Shown in pieces: positions 18,516 through 28,278 of a stretch of DNA of 64,000 nucleotides (positions are counted from its first letter, which is position 1; every line of letters starts with the position of its first letter). Both the position numbers and the translations under genes were made by a program. The DNA lies in NCBI GenBank assembly GCA_001508335.1, contig LGFX01000004.1, positions 190,275-254,274 of the forward strand. The letters run 5' to 3'. Under the pieces are notes generated by a model. That model saw nothing but the letters and a program-made list of their open reading frames with translations. It was not told the DNA's origin and did no database searches. The DNA comes from a candidate division TA06 bacterium 32_111 (GTDB taxonomy: Bacteria; Hydrothermota; 32-111).

Positions 18516-19631
18516 TTAATCACTTGCTCTTCTTAAAAATGCTGGTTTTTCAATATCCTCTTCTTTCGAATAGTTTCTCTTCACTGTAAATTTATCTTCA
18601 AAACTTTCTTTAACATCTTTATTTTCTGAGAAAAGTTCCAGAGCTTCAGCCTTTTCTGGTTTCTTTTCGATATTACTGTTTATTCCTGTAGCAACTATTG
18701 TAATTCTAACCTCATCCTCAATATTGTTATCATAAATGACTCCCCATGTTAGATTGATATCGTTGTTATTTGTTCTTTTCTTAATTATTTCTATAGCATC
18801 TTCAACATCTCCCCATGCAAGTCTTTCTGGACCAGTTATAGAAAGTAAAATTGCAGATGCTTTGTCTATGGATGCATCTTCCAGTATTGGGCAATCAAGA
18901 GCGATCTGAGCCGCACTTGCTCCCTTATCATCTCCTTTTGCACTTCCAACACCGATTATTGCATCACCTCTGTGAGACATAATACTCCTTACATCAGCAA
19001 AATCCCTGTTTATGTATCCAGGCCTTGTAATGACATCTGAGATACCTTTTGTTGCCTGATACAGAACGTTGTCTGCGCTTTCGAACAACATGTTTAAAGG
19101 TGTTGATCTGTCACATATCATCTTTAGTTTTTCGTTTGGAACCACTATCATGGTGTCAACTATCTCTTTCAATTTTTTTATACCTATGTTGGCTGCTTCA
19201 TTTCTCTTTTTGCCTTCGAATAGGAAGGGCCTTGTAACGATAGCGATCGTTAAAATACCAAGTTCTTTTGAAATTTCTGCTACAACAGGGCTGGCACCTG
19301 TTCCAGTTGCTCCTCCCATTCCAGCCGTAATGAAAACAAGATCACTACCTTCAAGGGCTTTTTTTATCTCATCCTTGTTCTCCTCGGCTGCCTTTTTACC
19401 TATCTCTGGATCTCCACCACCACCAAGTCCTTTCGCTATTGACCTACCTATCTGAATTTTCGTTGGTGCTTTTGAAAGACTAAGAATCTGAAGGTCTGTG
19501 TTAATTGAAATAAAGTCAACTCCTGTAAACTTGTAATTTATCATTCTGTTTACAGCGTTTCCACCTGCTCCACCTATTCCCAGCACTTTTATTTTGGCTG
19601 GTTGGATCTGATCGTTAACTGGCATAAACAT
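18516..19631 (-). CDS. ftsZ: cell division protein FtsZ
   Basis: 371 residues. The N-terminal GTPase domain has VLGIGGAGGNAVNRM, the tubulin signature in GMGGATGTGASPVVAE and NTD in SINTDLQ; the T7-loop aspartates follow in the middle. A variable linker from about residue 320 ends in a conserved C-terminal peptide (KPAFLRRASD), the FtsA/ZipA docking tail. FtsZ polymerises into the division ring at midcell. It is the last gene of the minus-strand dcw operon, 14 bases after ftsA, with a purine-rich GGGGGAGAAA upstream. Confidence 0.98.
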   Translation of the reverse strand: MFMPVNDQIQPAKIKVLGIGGAGGNAVNRMINYKFTGVDFISINTDLQILSLSKAPTKIQIGRSIAKGLGGGGDPEIGKKAAEENKDEIKKALEGSDLVFITAGMGGATGTGASPVVAEISKELGILTIAIVTRPFLFEGKKRNEAANIGIKKLKEIVDTMIVVPNEKLKMICDRSTPLNMLFESADNVLYQATKGISDVITRPGYINRDFADVRSIMSHRGDAIIGVGSAKGDDKGASAAQIALDCPILEDASIDKASAILLSITGPERLAWGDVEDAIEIIKKRTNNNDINLTWGVIYDNNIEDEVRITIVATGINSNIEKKPEKAEALELFSENKDVKESFEDKFTVKRNYSKEEDIEKPAFLRRASD

Positions 19632-19645
19632 TTTTCTCCCCCTTT

Positions 19646-20869
19646 TTATAATTTAAAAAGATCTTTTATTGTTTCAAACGTTTTTGAAAAAAAACCTGAA
19701 ATGTCCATTTTCTTTTTTCTACTGTAATTTTTATTTAAAAATTTAGGTGTAACATATTCAAGTATTCCACATGCTACTGAAAAAGATGGATCCTTTATCT
19801 GTTCTGACATACCTACATTTAATTTTGGATAACCTATTTTTGTAGGAATGTTCATTTTCCTTTCAAACCTATCCTTAATACCTTTCAGATTTGCGGTTCC
19901 TCCAGTTAAAACTATTCCAGCATTCAACTTATCAAAAAGTTGTGAGGAAGCGAGAGATTGTTGAATGAACTCGATAAGTTCGTCAACTCTTGGTGCAATG
20001 ATTTCATAAAGTTCAACGGTACTTATCTCTCTTTCTTCGTTATCGGTCAAGCCTTTTACCTTGAACTTTTCATCTGCATTTAAATTGTCCTTTATGCAAC
20101 TTCCATATTTCTTTTTTAAGTTTTCCGAGTCGTTATTTGTCAATCTCAAACCGATTGAAATATCCTTTGTAATATTTGCACCACCGATCTCTATAGTATC
20201 TATCTCCCTTATAACAGAATCTGTAAAAACTGTAATTTTAGTTGTCCCTCCTCCAATGTCTATTAAAGCCACACCCAGTTCCTTTTCTTCTTCGGAAAGA
20301 ATAGAGTATGATGCTGCAATATGTTGTGATACATAATCCTCAACCCTATATCCTGCTCTCTCGATAACATTACTGTAATTCTGAATTATAAGCGAGGGAA
20401 TTGTAATAACCATTGTCTCACAAAGTAGTTTTGAACCTATAAGTCCAACCGGATTTTTTATATTCTCCTGTGTATCAACCGTAAAATTCCTTTCTATAAC
20501 ATGTAATATAGGATTATCACCAATAGACATTACCTTACTCTGATTTATAGCTCTTAAAACATCATTTTCAGTTATTATGGAATTCTGTTTAGGTAAAGCA
20601 ATAGTTCCTTTCCCTGTTATACCTTTAGTTTCAACTCCTCCTATAGAAGCAAAAAGGTTGTCAGGTCTTATTCCAGCCATGACTTCGGCTTTCAACATTG
20701 AATCTTTTATCGCTGCAACGGTAGATTCGACATCAGTTATTTTTGATTTAAACATCTTATGTTTTGATGATTCTCCAACTCCCCTGAGATTAATTGTGTT
20801 TTCCTCTTCTAAAGAAGCGATGAGAGTTTTAATGGTTGAAGTTCCAATATCCAGTACTGTTATTACCAT
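19646..20869 (-). CDS. ftsA: cell division protein FtsA
   Basis: 407 residues, actin/Hsp70 fold: VLDIGTSTIKTLIA (phosphate 1), LIDIGGGTTKITVF (phosphate 2), IVLTGGTANLKGI (adenosine). The inserted 1C domain lies around residues 85-170. The last residues (MDISGFFSKTFETIKDLFKL) form an amphipathic helix, the membrane anchor that ties FtsZ filaments to the inner membrane. GAGGT precedes the ATG. Between ftsQ and ftsZ as in most bacteria. Confidence 0.97.
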   Translation of the reverse strand: MVITVLDIGTSTIKTLIASLEEENTINLRGVGESSKHKMFKSKITDVESTVAAIKDSMLKAEVMAGIRPDNLFASIGGVETKGITGKGTIALPKQNSIITENDVLRAINQSKVMSIGDNPILHVIERNFTVDTQENIKNPVGLIGSKLLCETMVITIPSLIIQNYSNVIERAGYRVEDYVSQHIAASYSILSEEEKELGVALIDIGGGTTKITVFTDSVIREIDTIEIGGANITKDISIGLRLTNNDSENLKKKYGSCIKDNLNADEKFKVKGLTDNEEREISTVELYEIIAPRVDELIEFIQQSLASSQLFDKLNAGIVLTGGTANLKGIKDRFERKMNIPTKIGYPKLNVGMSEQIKDPSFSVACGILEYVTPKFLNKNYSRKKKMDISGFFSKTFETIKDLFKL

Positions 20870-20886
20870 ATTTACCTCACTTTTAT

Positions 20887-21621
20887 TTATTTTTTTACAT
20901 ATATTCCATTTTTGAATCTCAGATCAAAAATCCTATAATCCATTTCCTCAAAATCATCTAATTTTGGTATCCTTTCACCTTTTGCTAAAACAACAATTTT
21001 GTTTTTCTTTGTATGAATTTTAATCACATCATAATCAAAAAATATCTTTTTAATATTCTCTTTCTCTCTCACTATATCTTTGAAAATTGTTGGAAGACCG
21101 GATATATCATAGATGGATTTAACATTTTTTGTCTTAGTTTCACAGGAAACATAATTTGCTGGAGAATATTTACCATTCCTTCCAATCTCCATATCTTGAA
21201 AAATTACTAGGTTATCATCTATAAGAAGTACTGGAACTTTTCTGTAAACCATAACTTCCAATTTTGAGGGAAAACTTTTTTTAATATCTTTTATTTTGAA
21301 ATCATCGTAATTTTTCTCCAAAAGGTCCCTTATCCTTTCAGTTTTCACTTTGAAAATATTTTCGCCGATAAAACCCTTAAATATTTTATTATCAAGTTCT
21401 ATTTTTTCATTTAAAACTTTTATTTCAACATTTTTTATTTCAAAAATTTTCATATTTATTAATTTATTTGAAATGAAAAAAATTATAAAACCTGCTATTG
21501 AAAGGATTATCAAAAGTTTAAAAATTTTTAAAACAAACTGTTTTACCTTCTTTTTCCCCTTTTTCTTTTCTTTTTCTCTTAAAAGTAGATCGTATCTTCC
21601 GTTATAGTATTTCAACTTCAA
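20887..21621 (-). CDS. ftsQ: cell division protein FtsQ/DivIB
   Basis: 244 residues. A lysine-rich cytoplasmic tail (~1-28), one transmembrane helix (~30-51, FKLLIILSIAGFIIFFI), then a POTRA domain (MKIFEIKNVEIKV ... ENIFKV ... KSFPSKLEVMVYRKVPVLLI) and a beta domain. The FPSKLEVMVYRK strand is the most conserved FtsQ element. It bridges cytoplasmic and periplasmic divisome parts. Overlaps the end of murB by 20 bases. Low sequence conservation is normal for the family; position and topology decide the call. Confidence 0.9.
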   Translation of the reverse strand: MKLKYYNGRYDLLLREKEKKKGKKKVKQFVLKIFKLLIILSIAGFIIFFISNKLINMKIFEIKNVEIKVLNEKIELDNKIFKGFIGENIFKVKTERIRDLLEKNYDDFKIKDIKKSFPSKLEVMVYRKVPVLLIDDNLVIFQDMEIGRNGKYSPANYVSCETKTKNVKSIYDISGLPTIFKDIVREKENIKKIFFDYDVIKIHTKKNKIVVLAKGERIPKLDDFEEMDYRIFDLRFKNGIYVKK

Positions 21622-22423
21622 GCTCCAGTTTTATTTTTTTTTCATCGTAAACCTTTTTTTTTATCATAGAGACCAATTCCAAAAAGTCCTTTCCATTGCC
21701 CTTACCTCTGTTTATTATGAAATTTGAATGTTTTGTTGAAACGCAAATGTCGTTTACGCAGAAACCTCTGAGACCGACATTGTCTATAAGTTTCCATGCA
21801 GGTTGGTCAGGTGATGGGTTTTTAAAAGTCGAACCCAAAGTTTTTGCTTTGTATGGCTGGTTTCTTTTTCTTAGTTTTATAAATTTTTCGATTTTTTTCA
21901 TTATTTTCGATTTTGTACTTTTTTCAAAACTGAACTTTGCAAAGGTTATAACACTCTCAATGTCTGTGTTCCTGTATGAAAAACAAATTTCACTTTTATC
22001 CTTTTTCCCATCGAGAGTTTCCAAAGTTATAAGGTTATTGGAAATATTTTTTCCAAATGCGCCAGCGTTCATTTTAATCATCCCACCTACAGTTCCGGGG
22101 ATTCCTACCAGTTCTTCAAAACCTGTAAAATTTTCCTTTATCATAAAATTCATAAGTGTTGAAAATTTTACTCCCGCTCCAACCAAAACAGTTTCATTAT
22201 TCAATTTTTCTATTTTCAGAAACTCTCCAGAAAGTTTATAAAAATTTTTTCTGTAATTCTTTTTTGAGAAAAGTATTTTTGAACAGTTACCGAGAACTTT
22301 TTTCCCCTTCAGATCATTTACTTGTAAAAGATCGTCGATATTCTCAATAACGAAAAGTTTGCCTACGTGTCCGATACGTATGTAAGATATTTTTGAAAAA
22401 TCAAAATCGTTATATATTTTCAT
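21602..22423 (-). CDS. murB: UDP-N-acetylenolpyruvoylglucosamine reductase
   Basis: 273 residues, a short type IIb-like MurB. FAD-binding elements: VLVGAGVKFSTLMNF, FEELVGIPGTVGGMIKMNAGAFG, and the catalytic-region FSYRNTDIES. The C-terminal part has LGSTFKNP, the type II marker, and a final Glu-rich strand (KLELEVEIL) with the proton-donating Glu position. It reduces UDP-GlcNAc-enolpyruvate to UDP-MurNAc with NADPH. Lies between murC (14-base overlap) and ftsQ. No murA is in the window. Confidence 0.95.
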   Translation of the reverse strand: MKIYNDFDFSKISYIRIGHVGKLFVIENIDDLLQVNDLKGKKVLGNCSKILFSKKNYRKNFYKLSGEFLKIEKLNNETVLVGAGVKFSTLMNFMIKENFTGFEELVGIPGTVGGMIKMNAGAFGKNISNNLITLETLDGKKDKSEICFSYRNTDIESVITFAKFSFEKSTKSKIMKKIEKFIKLRKRNQPYKAKTLGSTFKNPSPDQPAWKLIDNVGLRGFCVNDICVSTKHSNFIINRGKGNGKDFLELVSMIKKKVYDEKKIKLELEVEIL

Positions 22424-23798
22424 TCTTTATTTCCTCAACGAACTCTTTTGAATAGATGTTTATATCTCCTGCACCGATGAAAAGAAATATGGTCTTTTTT
22501 TTGATGAATCTTTTTAGAAAATCTTTTAAATCTTTTTTATCCTCAACATAATAAACATCTTCATTTTTTATTTTTTTAATCTCATCGTAAAGATTCTTTC
22601 CTGACACTCCCTTTACAGGTAATTCTCTTGCAGGATATATATCTGTTATTACGGTGATGTCCGATTTTGAAAGGATATCAGCAAATTGATTTAAAAGTTT
22701 TATCGTTCTTGAAAAAAGGTGTGGCTGAAAAATAGTGACTATTTTGTAATCTCCCATATTTTTAGCTGAACCTATTACGGTAAAGATTTCGTTTGGATGA
22801 TGAGCGTAATCATCAATAATGTATATGTCACTTATCTCATTCTTATAGATTATCTCAAATCTTCTTTTTACACCTGTAAAATCCTTTATCCCTTCAAAAA
22901 TGGTTTTATATGGAATACCCATCTCTATCGCAACAGAAACCGCTGCAAGAGAGTTAAGGACATTATGTTTACCCGGAATATTCAGGAGTATCTCTCCGAT
23001 AGGCATGTTCTTGAAAACGAGAGTATAGGAAGAGTTAACAACTCCAAGATTCACATTTATAGCCTTTACATCAGCCTTTCTTAAAAAACCGTAAGTTAGA
23101 ATCTTCTTTTCTATTTTTGGAATTATTTCATTATTGTTAAGATCATCCAAGCATATAACTACACAGCCGTAGAAGGGGACAGAGTTAGCGAATTTTACAA
23201 AATGTTCTTTTATCTCGTTTAAATCTTGATAATTGTCAAGATGATCTTCGTCTATATTAGTAATAACTGCTATGGATGGGAAAAGTTTTAAAAATGACTT
23301 ATCACTCTCATCAGCCTCAGCAATAAGGTAATCGCCTTTTCCTAAGGTAGCGTTCGAATCGGAAAATATTTTTACCTGTCCTCCTATTATCAAAGTTGGA
23401 TCGAGTTTTGCTTTTTTAAAAATTGATGCGATCAAAGATGTTGTTGTTGTTTTCCCATGGGTACCTGCAACACCTATTGAAAACTTCATCCTCATTAGTT
23501 CAGCAAGCATCTCAGCCCTCTGGATCACAGGTATTTTTTCCTTTAAAGCATAAACCAATTCAATATTGTCCATTTTAACTGCTGATGAATAGACTACAAC
23601 ATCAGCGTTAACAACATTTTCCCATCTGTGTCCTATATAAACTATAATCCCTTTTTCTCTAAGATGCTGAATGATAGGGGAGTCTTTGATATCCGAACCT
23701 GTGATCTTGTATCCCATTCCAGCAAGAACCTCAGCTATGCCACTCATTCCTATTCCACCTATGCCAACAAAATGAATGTTTTCTATATTTTTAAACAT
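22410..23798 (-). CDS. murC: UDP-N-acetylmuramate--L-alanine ligase
   Basis: 462 residues, Mur ligase layout: N-terminal Rossmann-like HFVGIGGIGMSGIAEVL, ATP loop GTHGKTTT near residue 113, EADESDKSF, TNIDEDHLDNY, and C-terminal IDDYAHHPNEI, which is diagnostic for MurC/Mpl. Adds the first L-Ala to UDP-MurNAc. Overlaps murG by eight bases. Confidence 0.97.
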   Translation of the reverse strand: MFKNIENIHFVGIGGIGMSGIAEVLAGMGYKITGSDIKDSPIIQHLREKGIIVYIGHRWENVVNADVVVYSSAVKMDNIELVYALKEKIPVIQRAEMLAELMRMKFSIGVAGTHGKTTTTSLIASIFKKAKLDPTLIIGGQVKIFSDSNATLGKGDYLIAEADESDKSFLKLFPSIAVITNIDEDHLDNYQDLNEIKEHFVKFANSVPFYGCVVICLDDLNNNEIIPKIEKKILTYGFLRKADVKAINVNLGVVNSSYTLVFKNMPIGEILLNIPGKHNVLNSLAAVSVAIEMGIPYKTIFEGIKDFTGVKRRFEIIYKNEISDIYIIDDYAHHPNEIFTVIGSAKNMGDYKIVTIFQPHLFSRTIKLLNQFADILSKSDITVITDIYPARELPVKGVSGKNLYDEIKKIKNEDVYYVEDKKDLKDFLKRFIKKKTIFLFIGAGDINIYSKEFVEEIKNENI

Positions 23799-24810
23799 AC
23801 CGTTTAATTATCCCTATCTGTTTTTTTAAATCGTACTCAGTTTTTTCCTTTCCATTTTCTTTTGCAAGAAGTTTTTCTATTGTAAGAACAACTTTTTCCT
23901 TCGTTAACTCTCCTTCCCGAATCACAACAGATCTATCTTTTTTAAGACCTATCCTTTTTAAGTTCTTTATCTGTTCGCTGTTTGCAGCACTTTCAAAAGG
24001 TATAAATATCGCTTTTTTATTTAAACTTTTTATTTCAGCAACAGATATAGCCCCGCTTCTTGAAATAACTATATCTGAAACTGAGTACAAAAAACCCATA
24101 TTCTCATAGAAAGGTAGAATATTGATTCCATCATAATCTTTAAAATCTTCATAATGGTTTCCAGCTACAAGAATTATATTGAACTTTCCTTTTACCGGAT
24201 AGAGAAAATCTATGATTTTTTGAGCAACATTTTTTGCTCCCTGACTCCCTCCAAAAATAAGTATAGTCTTTTTACTTTTATCTAACTTTACCTTATCATC
24301 CTCCTTAAATTCAAAGATATTTTCTCTTAGTATATGTCCAGTATGAACTATTTTTCTGTTATCAACATATTTAAATGGTAAAGGAAAACCGGAAAAAATT
24401 TTGAATGCGTACCTTGAGAGTATTCTATTCGTTTTACCTATAACAGCATCCTGTTCTAAAAGTAGTAACTTTTTTCCAAGAATTATGGATGCTATTCCAA
24501 CGGGGAAGGATATGTAGTTACCAGCGAGAATAAGAGTTTTTGGTTTTATTTTGAATAAAATTTTAAAGGAATATAAAAGGAGAGAAGGGAATTTTAGGAT
24601 GAATCGCAATGGTTCAAAAGATTTTATATCAAGAACGATAGGTTTTATTCCGTAAGTGTAGTAGATCTTTTTTTCTATCTCCCTGTTACCACATATATAG
24701 GATACATTATATTCGGTTAAATTCTTTCCAAGAGTAACAGCAGGTATTATATGTCCCCCAGTTCCGCCTGCACAGATTATAAGATTCATTCTATCTTTTT
24801 TAAAATTCAT
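23791..24810 (-). CDS. murG: UDP-GlcNAc:lipid I N-acetylglucosaminyltransferase
   Basis: 339 residues, GT28 GT-B fold. N-terminal loop LIICAGGTGGHIIPAVTLG with the catalytic His, second Gly-rich loop FGGSQGAKNVAQKI, and donor motif PFESAANSEQIKNLKRI. Makes lipid II at the cytoplasmic face. An earlier in-frame start adds the first few residues (MNFKKDRMNLIICAGG); the inner Met at residue 8 would fit the family equally well. Overlaps ftsW by 11 bases. Confidence 0.96.
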   Translation of the reverse strand: MNFKKDRMNLIICAGGTGGHIIPAVTLGKNLTEYNVSYICGNREIEKKIYYTYGIKPIVLDIKSFEPLRFILKFPSLLLYSFKILFKIKPKTLILAGNYISFPVGIASIILGKKLLLLEQDAVIGKTNRILSRYAFKIFSGFPLPFKYVDNRKIVHTGHILRENIFEFKEDDKVKLDKSKKTILIFGGSQGAKNVAQKIIDFLYPVKGKFNIILVAGNHYEDFKDYDGINILPFYENMGFLYSVSDIVISRSGAISVAEIKSLNKKAIFIPFESAANSEQIKNLKRIGLKKDRSVVIREGELTKEKVVLTIEKLLAKENGKEKTEYDLKKQIGIIKRYV

Positions 24811-25867
24811 TGTACCTCTCTATATTTGCAAGAATTCCAAGCATAGTTAGATTCATCAACATAGATGTGCCTCCGTAGGAAATGAAAGGAAGAGTTACTC
24901 CAGTTGATGGAAACATCTGTAAACATATTGATATATGAAGCATTGCCTTTATGAACAATGTAAAAGATATCGAAAAAGCGAGTATATAGAAAAATCTGTT
25001 AACATAAAGATTTTTCTTTGAAATATCTTTTCCTAATTTAAAAAGAATAACATAGATTAATATTATTGTAACACTACCCAAAAAACCTGTTTCCTCAGCG
25101 ATTGTAGCAAATATAAAATCACTCTGTATCTCAGGGATAAAAAGCAGTTTCATCTGACCTGCCCCAAGACCTCTACCCAATAGTCCTCCATTAGCTATAG
25201 CCAGGACGGAGTTGGATATCTGTGAGTTATTTGGAGCGTTGTTAAAAAACATTTTTATCCTAATAAGAGCATGAGGATATTTGGTAATGATAACAGGGGA
25301 AAGTATACCTCCCAGAATCAATATAGAAATTATATAACCTGCTGGAACTGCACTGTATATCATTATTACAGTTAAGATAATCATTAAGGTTAAAGCGTAA
25401 GATATGTTGGGTTCTAAAACGATAAGACCGATTACGATAAAGGATAAAAATATTGGAACTATTATATCCTTTTGATCTTTAATATTTGAGAACTTTTTTG
25501 ACAGATATAGTATCATCGATACCTCTGCCAACTCTGAAGGTTGAAAGGAGATCCCAAACAGCCTAAACCATCTTCTGGCTCCATTCACTGGCTTTGTAAA
25601 TAAAACAGCGATCAAAAGAATTATTGATAGTATCATAAGGAAAAGATATTTATCCTCTTTTATTTTTCTTAAATCTATATTACTAAAGATTATCCCAACA
25701 ATTATTCCCAAAAAGATCCAGATTAACTGTTTGGTTAGGAAATAGTAAGGATTATTTTTAAAATATTTATTCTGATAACTAAGAAAAGTCGTTGCGGATG
25801 TTAGCATAACGAGTCCAAAAATGAGAAGAATCACAACTATCGAATAGATTTTATACAGATCTTTCAT
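24800..25867 (-). CDS. ftsW: SEDS-family glycosyltransferase FtsW
   Basis: 355 residues, ten predicted membrane helices. SEDS signatures: GARRWFRLFGISFQPSELAE (WFRxxxxxxQPSE), an extracellular loop with NSVLAIANGGLLGRGLGAGQMK, FIPEIQSDFIFATIAEETGF with the conserved Asp/Glu, and GVTLPFISYGGTSMLMN. Polymerises lipid II with its partner transpeptidase FtsI, encoded in the same operon. Position between murD and murG favours FtsW over RodA. Confidence 0.95.
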   Translation of the reverse strand: MKDLYKIYSIVVILLIFGLVMLTSATTFLSYQNKYFKNNPYYFLTKQLIWIFLGIIVGIIFSNIDLRKIKEDKYLFLMILSIILLIAVLFTKPVNGARRWFRLFGISFQPSELAEVSMILYLSKKFSNIKDQKDIIVPIFLSFIVIGLIVLEPNISYALTLMIILTVIMIYSAVPAGYIISILILGGILSPVIITKYPHALIRIKMFFNNAPNNSQISNSVLAIANGGLLGRGLGAGQMKLLFIPEIQSDFIFATIAEETGFLGSVTIILIYVILFKLGKDISKKNLYVNRFFYILAFSISFTLFIKAMLHISICLQMFPSTGVTLPFISYGGTSMLMNLTMLGILANIERYNEF

Positions 25868-27203
25868 ATTTTTTTACTATCTCTTTAAATTTGTTACCTC
25901 TCTCTATAAAATTCTTAAACATATCGAAGGAACTGAAACCGGGTGAAAAATTTACCACTTTCCCTTCAGGAATCTCGAGTGAAATTTTTACAGCCTCCTC
26001 AAGTGAATTCGCTAAGTAAAATTTACTGTATCCTTCTTGTATGAGTTTTTCCTTGAGTAAATCTTTCACTTCACCTATAAGAATAACTGAAAGAGCACAC
26101 TCTTTTATTGTACCTACTATAGATTCGAAATCGAAATTTTTATTTCTTCCGCCGAGTATTACAATCTGTTCTTTACCTAAAGATTTAAGAGAAACTCTGA
26201 ATGCTTCGGGATTCGTGCACATGGAATTGTTGTATATCTTTTTATTTTTTACCTCACCAACGAACTCCAATCTGTGTTCCATGCCTTTTAGTTGTGATAG
26301 ATCCGTGGGTTTTATTTTTAGTTCTTTGTCAGATATTAAAAAAGTCGATATGAGAGCGAAAATGAGATTTTGCCTGTTATGGACTCCGATAAGTTTAAAA
26401 TATTGCGTATCGTAAACTAACTCTTTGCCAAAAATTTTTAAAAAAATCTTATCACCCTTCAAATATCCACCATTTTCAATCTCTTCTTTTATTGATACAA
26501 AGAATGTATTAGGTTCTACTTGATTTTTTAAAAACTGGTTATCATAGTTTAAAATTTTAAAACCATCTTTTTTTATACTTTTAAGGAGTTTTAGTTTTGT
26601 ATTTAAATATTCTTGAAACGAGTTATACCTATCAAGATGATCGTCTGAAATGGAAGTTATAATCCCAATATTGGGTGAAAATTTTGAAATATTTTCCAAT
26701 TGAAAGGAAGATATTTCAACAGTTATTATTGCGTCCTTTGGAGGGTTCTCGATAACGATTTCACTCAAAGATTTACCTGGACTTATATTTCCTCCTAAAT
26801 ACGCTTTTTTCCCGTTCATTTTTAAAAGTTGGTAAGTTAAAAAGGCAGTTGTAGATTTTCCATTGGTTCCAGTTATTGCAATAATTTTATTTTTTAAAAA
26901 TCTTGAAGCGATTTCGATTTCTGAAAATAAAGGTATTTTTAACAATTTTGCTTTTTTTATTATATCGATCTTGTTGTCAACACCCGGGCTTATAACTATT
27001 ATTTCGTTAGATAAAAGTTGATCAGAGTGACCTATTTCGAAATCGAGTTTATAATCCGCTATAATTTTTAACTGTTCCTTATTCATACTTTTATTTTCGC
27101 TAATGAAAACCTTTGCTCCTCGAGCCTTTAAAATTTTTGCAACATTCTGTCCACTTCTTCCAAACCCAACTATTCCGATTTTTTTGTTCTCGAATTCATT
27201 CAT
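25851..27203 (-). CDS. murD: UDP-MurNAc-L-alanine--D-glutamate ligase
   Basis: 450 residues. IVGFGRSGQNVAKIL Rossmann start, AITGTNGKSTTAFL ATP loop, EISSFQLENI, TSISDDHLDRYNSFQEY, MEHRLEFV and NPEAFRVSL in the C-terminal domain (the last with the N-x-x-A typical of MurD). Adds D-Glu to UDP-MurNAc-L-Ala. One base separates it from mraY; its end overlaps ftsW by 17 bases. Confidence 0.96.
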   Translation of the reverse strand: MNEFENKKIGIVGFGRSGQNVAKILKARGAKVFISENKSMNKEQLKIIADYKLDFEIGHSDQLLSNEIIVISPGVDNKIDIIKKAKLLKIPLFSEIEIASRFLKNKIIAITGTNGKSTTAFLTYQLLKMNGKKAYLGGNISPGKSLSEIVIENPPKDAIITVEISSFQLENISKFSPNIGIITSISDDHLDRYNSFQEYLNTKLKLLKSIKKDGFKILNYDNQFLKNQVEPNTFFVSIKEEIENGGYLKGDKIFLKIFGKELVYDTQYFKLIGVHNRQNLIFALISTFLISDKELKIKPTDLSQLKGMEHRLEFVGEVKNKKIYNNSMCTNPEAFRVSLKSLGKEQIVILGGRNKNFDFESIVGTIKECALSVILIGEVKDLLKEKLIQEGYSKFYLANSLEEAVKISLEIPEGKVVNFSPGFSSFDMFKNFIERGNKFKEIVKKYERSV

Positions 27204-27204
27204 A

Positions 27205-28278
27205 TTATCTCACCTTTAAAGTGCTTAAAGCTATTATTACGAGAAGTATAGTTACTATCCAGAATCTTATTACTATCTTTGGTTCCGGCATACCGGAAAG
27301 TTCAAAATGGTGGTGAAGTGGAGCCATTTTGAAAAACCTTTTGCCTTTTGTTAACCGGAAATAGTAAATCTGTATGAGTGAAGAAAGAGCTTCAACTGCA
27401 AAGATTCCGCCACCTATAAGCAAAAGTATTTCTTGTTTTGAAAGTATCGCTATCGTAGCAAGAATCCCACCAAGGGTTATAGAACCAGTATCCCCCATAA
27501 AGATTTCCGCAGGATAAGAGTTAAACCATAGGAATCCAAGGGAAGCTGATGCACAGGTCGAAGCGAAGACTGAGAGTTCTCCAATATCTTTTATATAGAG
27601 TATGTTCAAATAGTTGCTGAAAACTTTGTTTCCCATTATGTACGTCACTATAGTGAAAAGTGTGAAAACGATAGCAAGCATACCTGCTGCCAATCCATCC
27701 AATCCATCGGTTAAATTCACAGCATTGGTTGTCCCGAGTAAAACTATTATAATAAAGGGAAGAAACAAAAAACTTAGATCGAATAGTATATTTTTTATAA
27801 AAAGGATGTTCGTTAGGTATCTGAAGTTGGAATAGTTTGGATTTTTTGTGATGAAATAGAATATTATGATTGAAATTATAAATTGAAATATTAGTTTGTA
27901 TTTTGGTATCAATCCTTTTTTGCTTTTGAATTTTAAGATATCATCTATAAAACCTAAAATGAAGAACAAAAATGTTATGGGAAGGATAAATCTGATAAAA
28001 CTATTTGAAAGGTCAGCCCAAAGTATAGTGCCTAAAAATATGGAAAGAATGATTATAATTCCTCCCATAGTTGGAGTTCCCTCTTTTTTAAAATGTTGCT
28101 TTGGCCCGTCATTCCTTATCTTTTCTGTAATTGAAAAATTTTTTAACACGTTAAGGAGACTTCTCCCAAATATAAAAATAAACAGTATAGAGGTTATCGA
28201 TGACATTGCTGCTCTGAATGTTATATATTTAAATAGAGCTACATCCTTAAAGATTGAAGATAAAAGTGATGAAATCAT
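27205..28278 (-). CDS. mraY: phospho-MurNAc-pentapeptide translocase
   Basis: 357 residues, ten membrane helices. Motifs: KKEGTPTMGGI, FIDDILKF, NAVNLTDGLDGLAAG (with catalytic aspartates), FMGDTGSITLGG and MAPLHHHFELSG (HHH motif). Transfers phospho-MurNAc-pentapeptide to undecaprenyl phosphate, giving lipid I. The first ATG overlaps the murF stop by four bases. Confidence 0.98.
   Translation of the reverse strand: MISSLLSSIFKDVALFKYITFRAAMSSITSILFIFIFGRSLLNVLKNFSITEKIRNDGPKQHFKKEGTPTMGGIIIILSIFLGTILWADLSNSFIRFILPITFLFFILGFIDDILKFKSKKGLIPKYKLIFQFIISIIIFYFITKNPNYSNFRYLTNILFIKNILFDLSFLFLPFIIIVLLGTTNAVNLTDGLDGLAAGMLAIVFTLFTIVTYIMGNKVFSNYLNILYIKDIGELSVFASTCASASLGFLWFNSYPAEIFMGDTGSITLGGILATIAILSKQEILLLIGGGIFAVEALSSLIQIYYFRLTKGKRFFKMAPLHHHFELSGMPEPKIVIRFWIVTILLVIIALSTLKVR

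Noticed and set aside
19049..19455. Plus-strand reading frames inside ftsZ
   Set aside because: Fully antisense to a highly conserved gene, with no family features; shadows of codon bias. The same applies to other antisense frames over murB, murC, rpsA, cmk and the tandem pilB genes.
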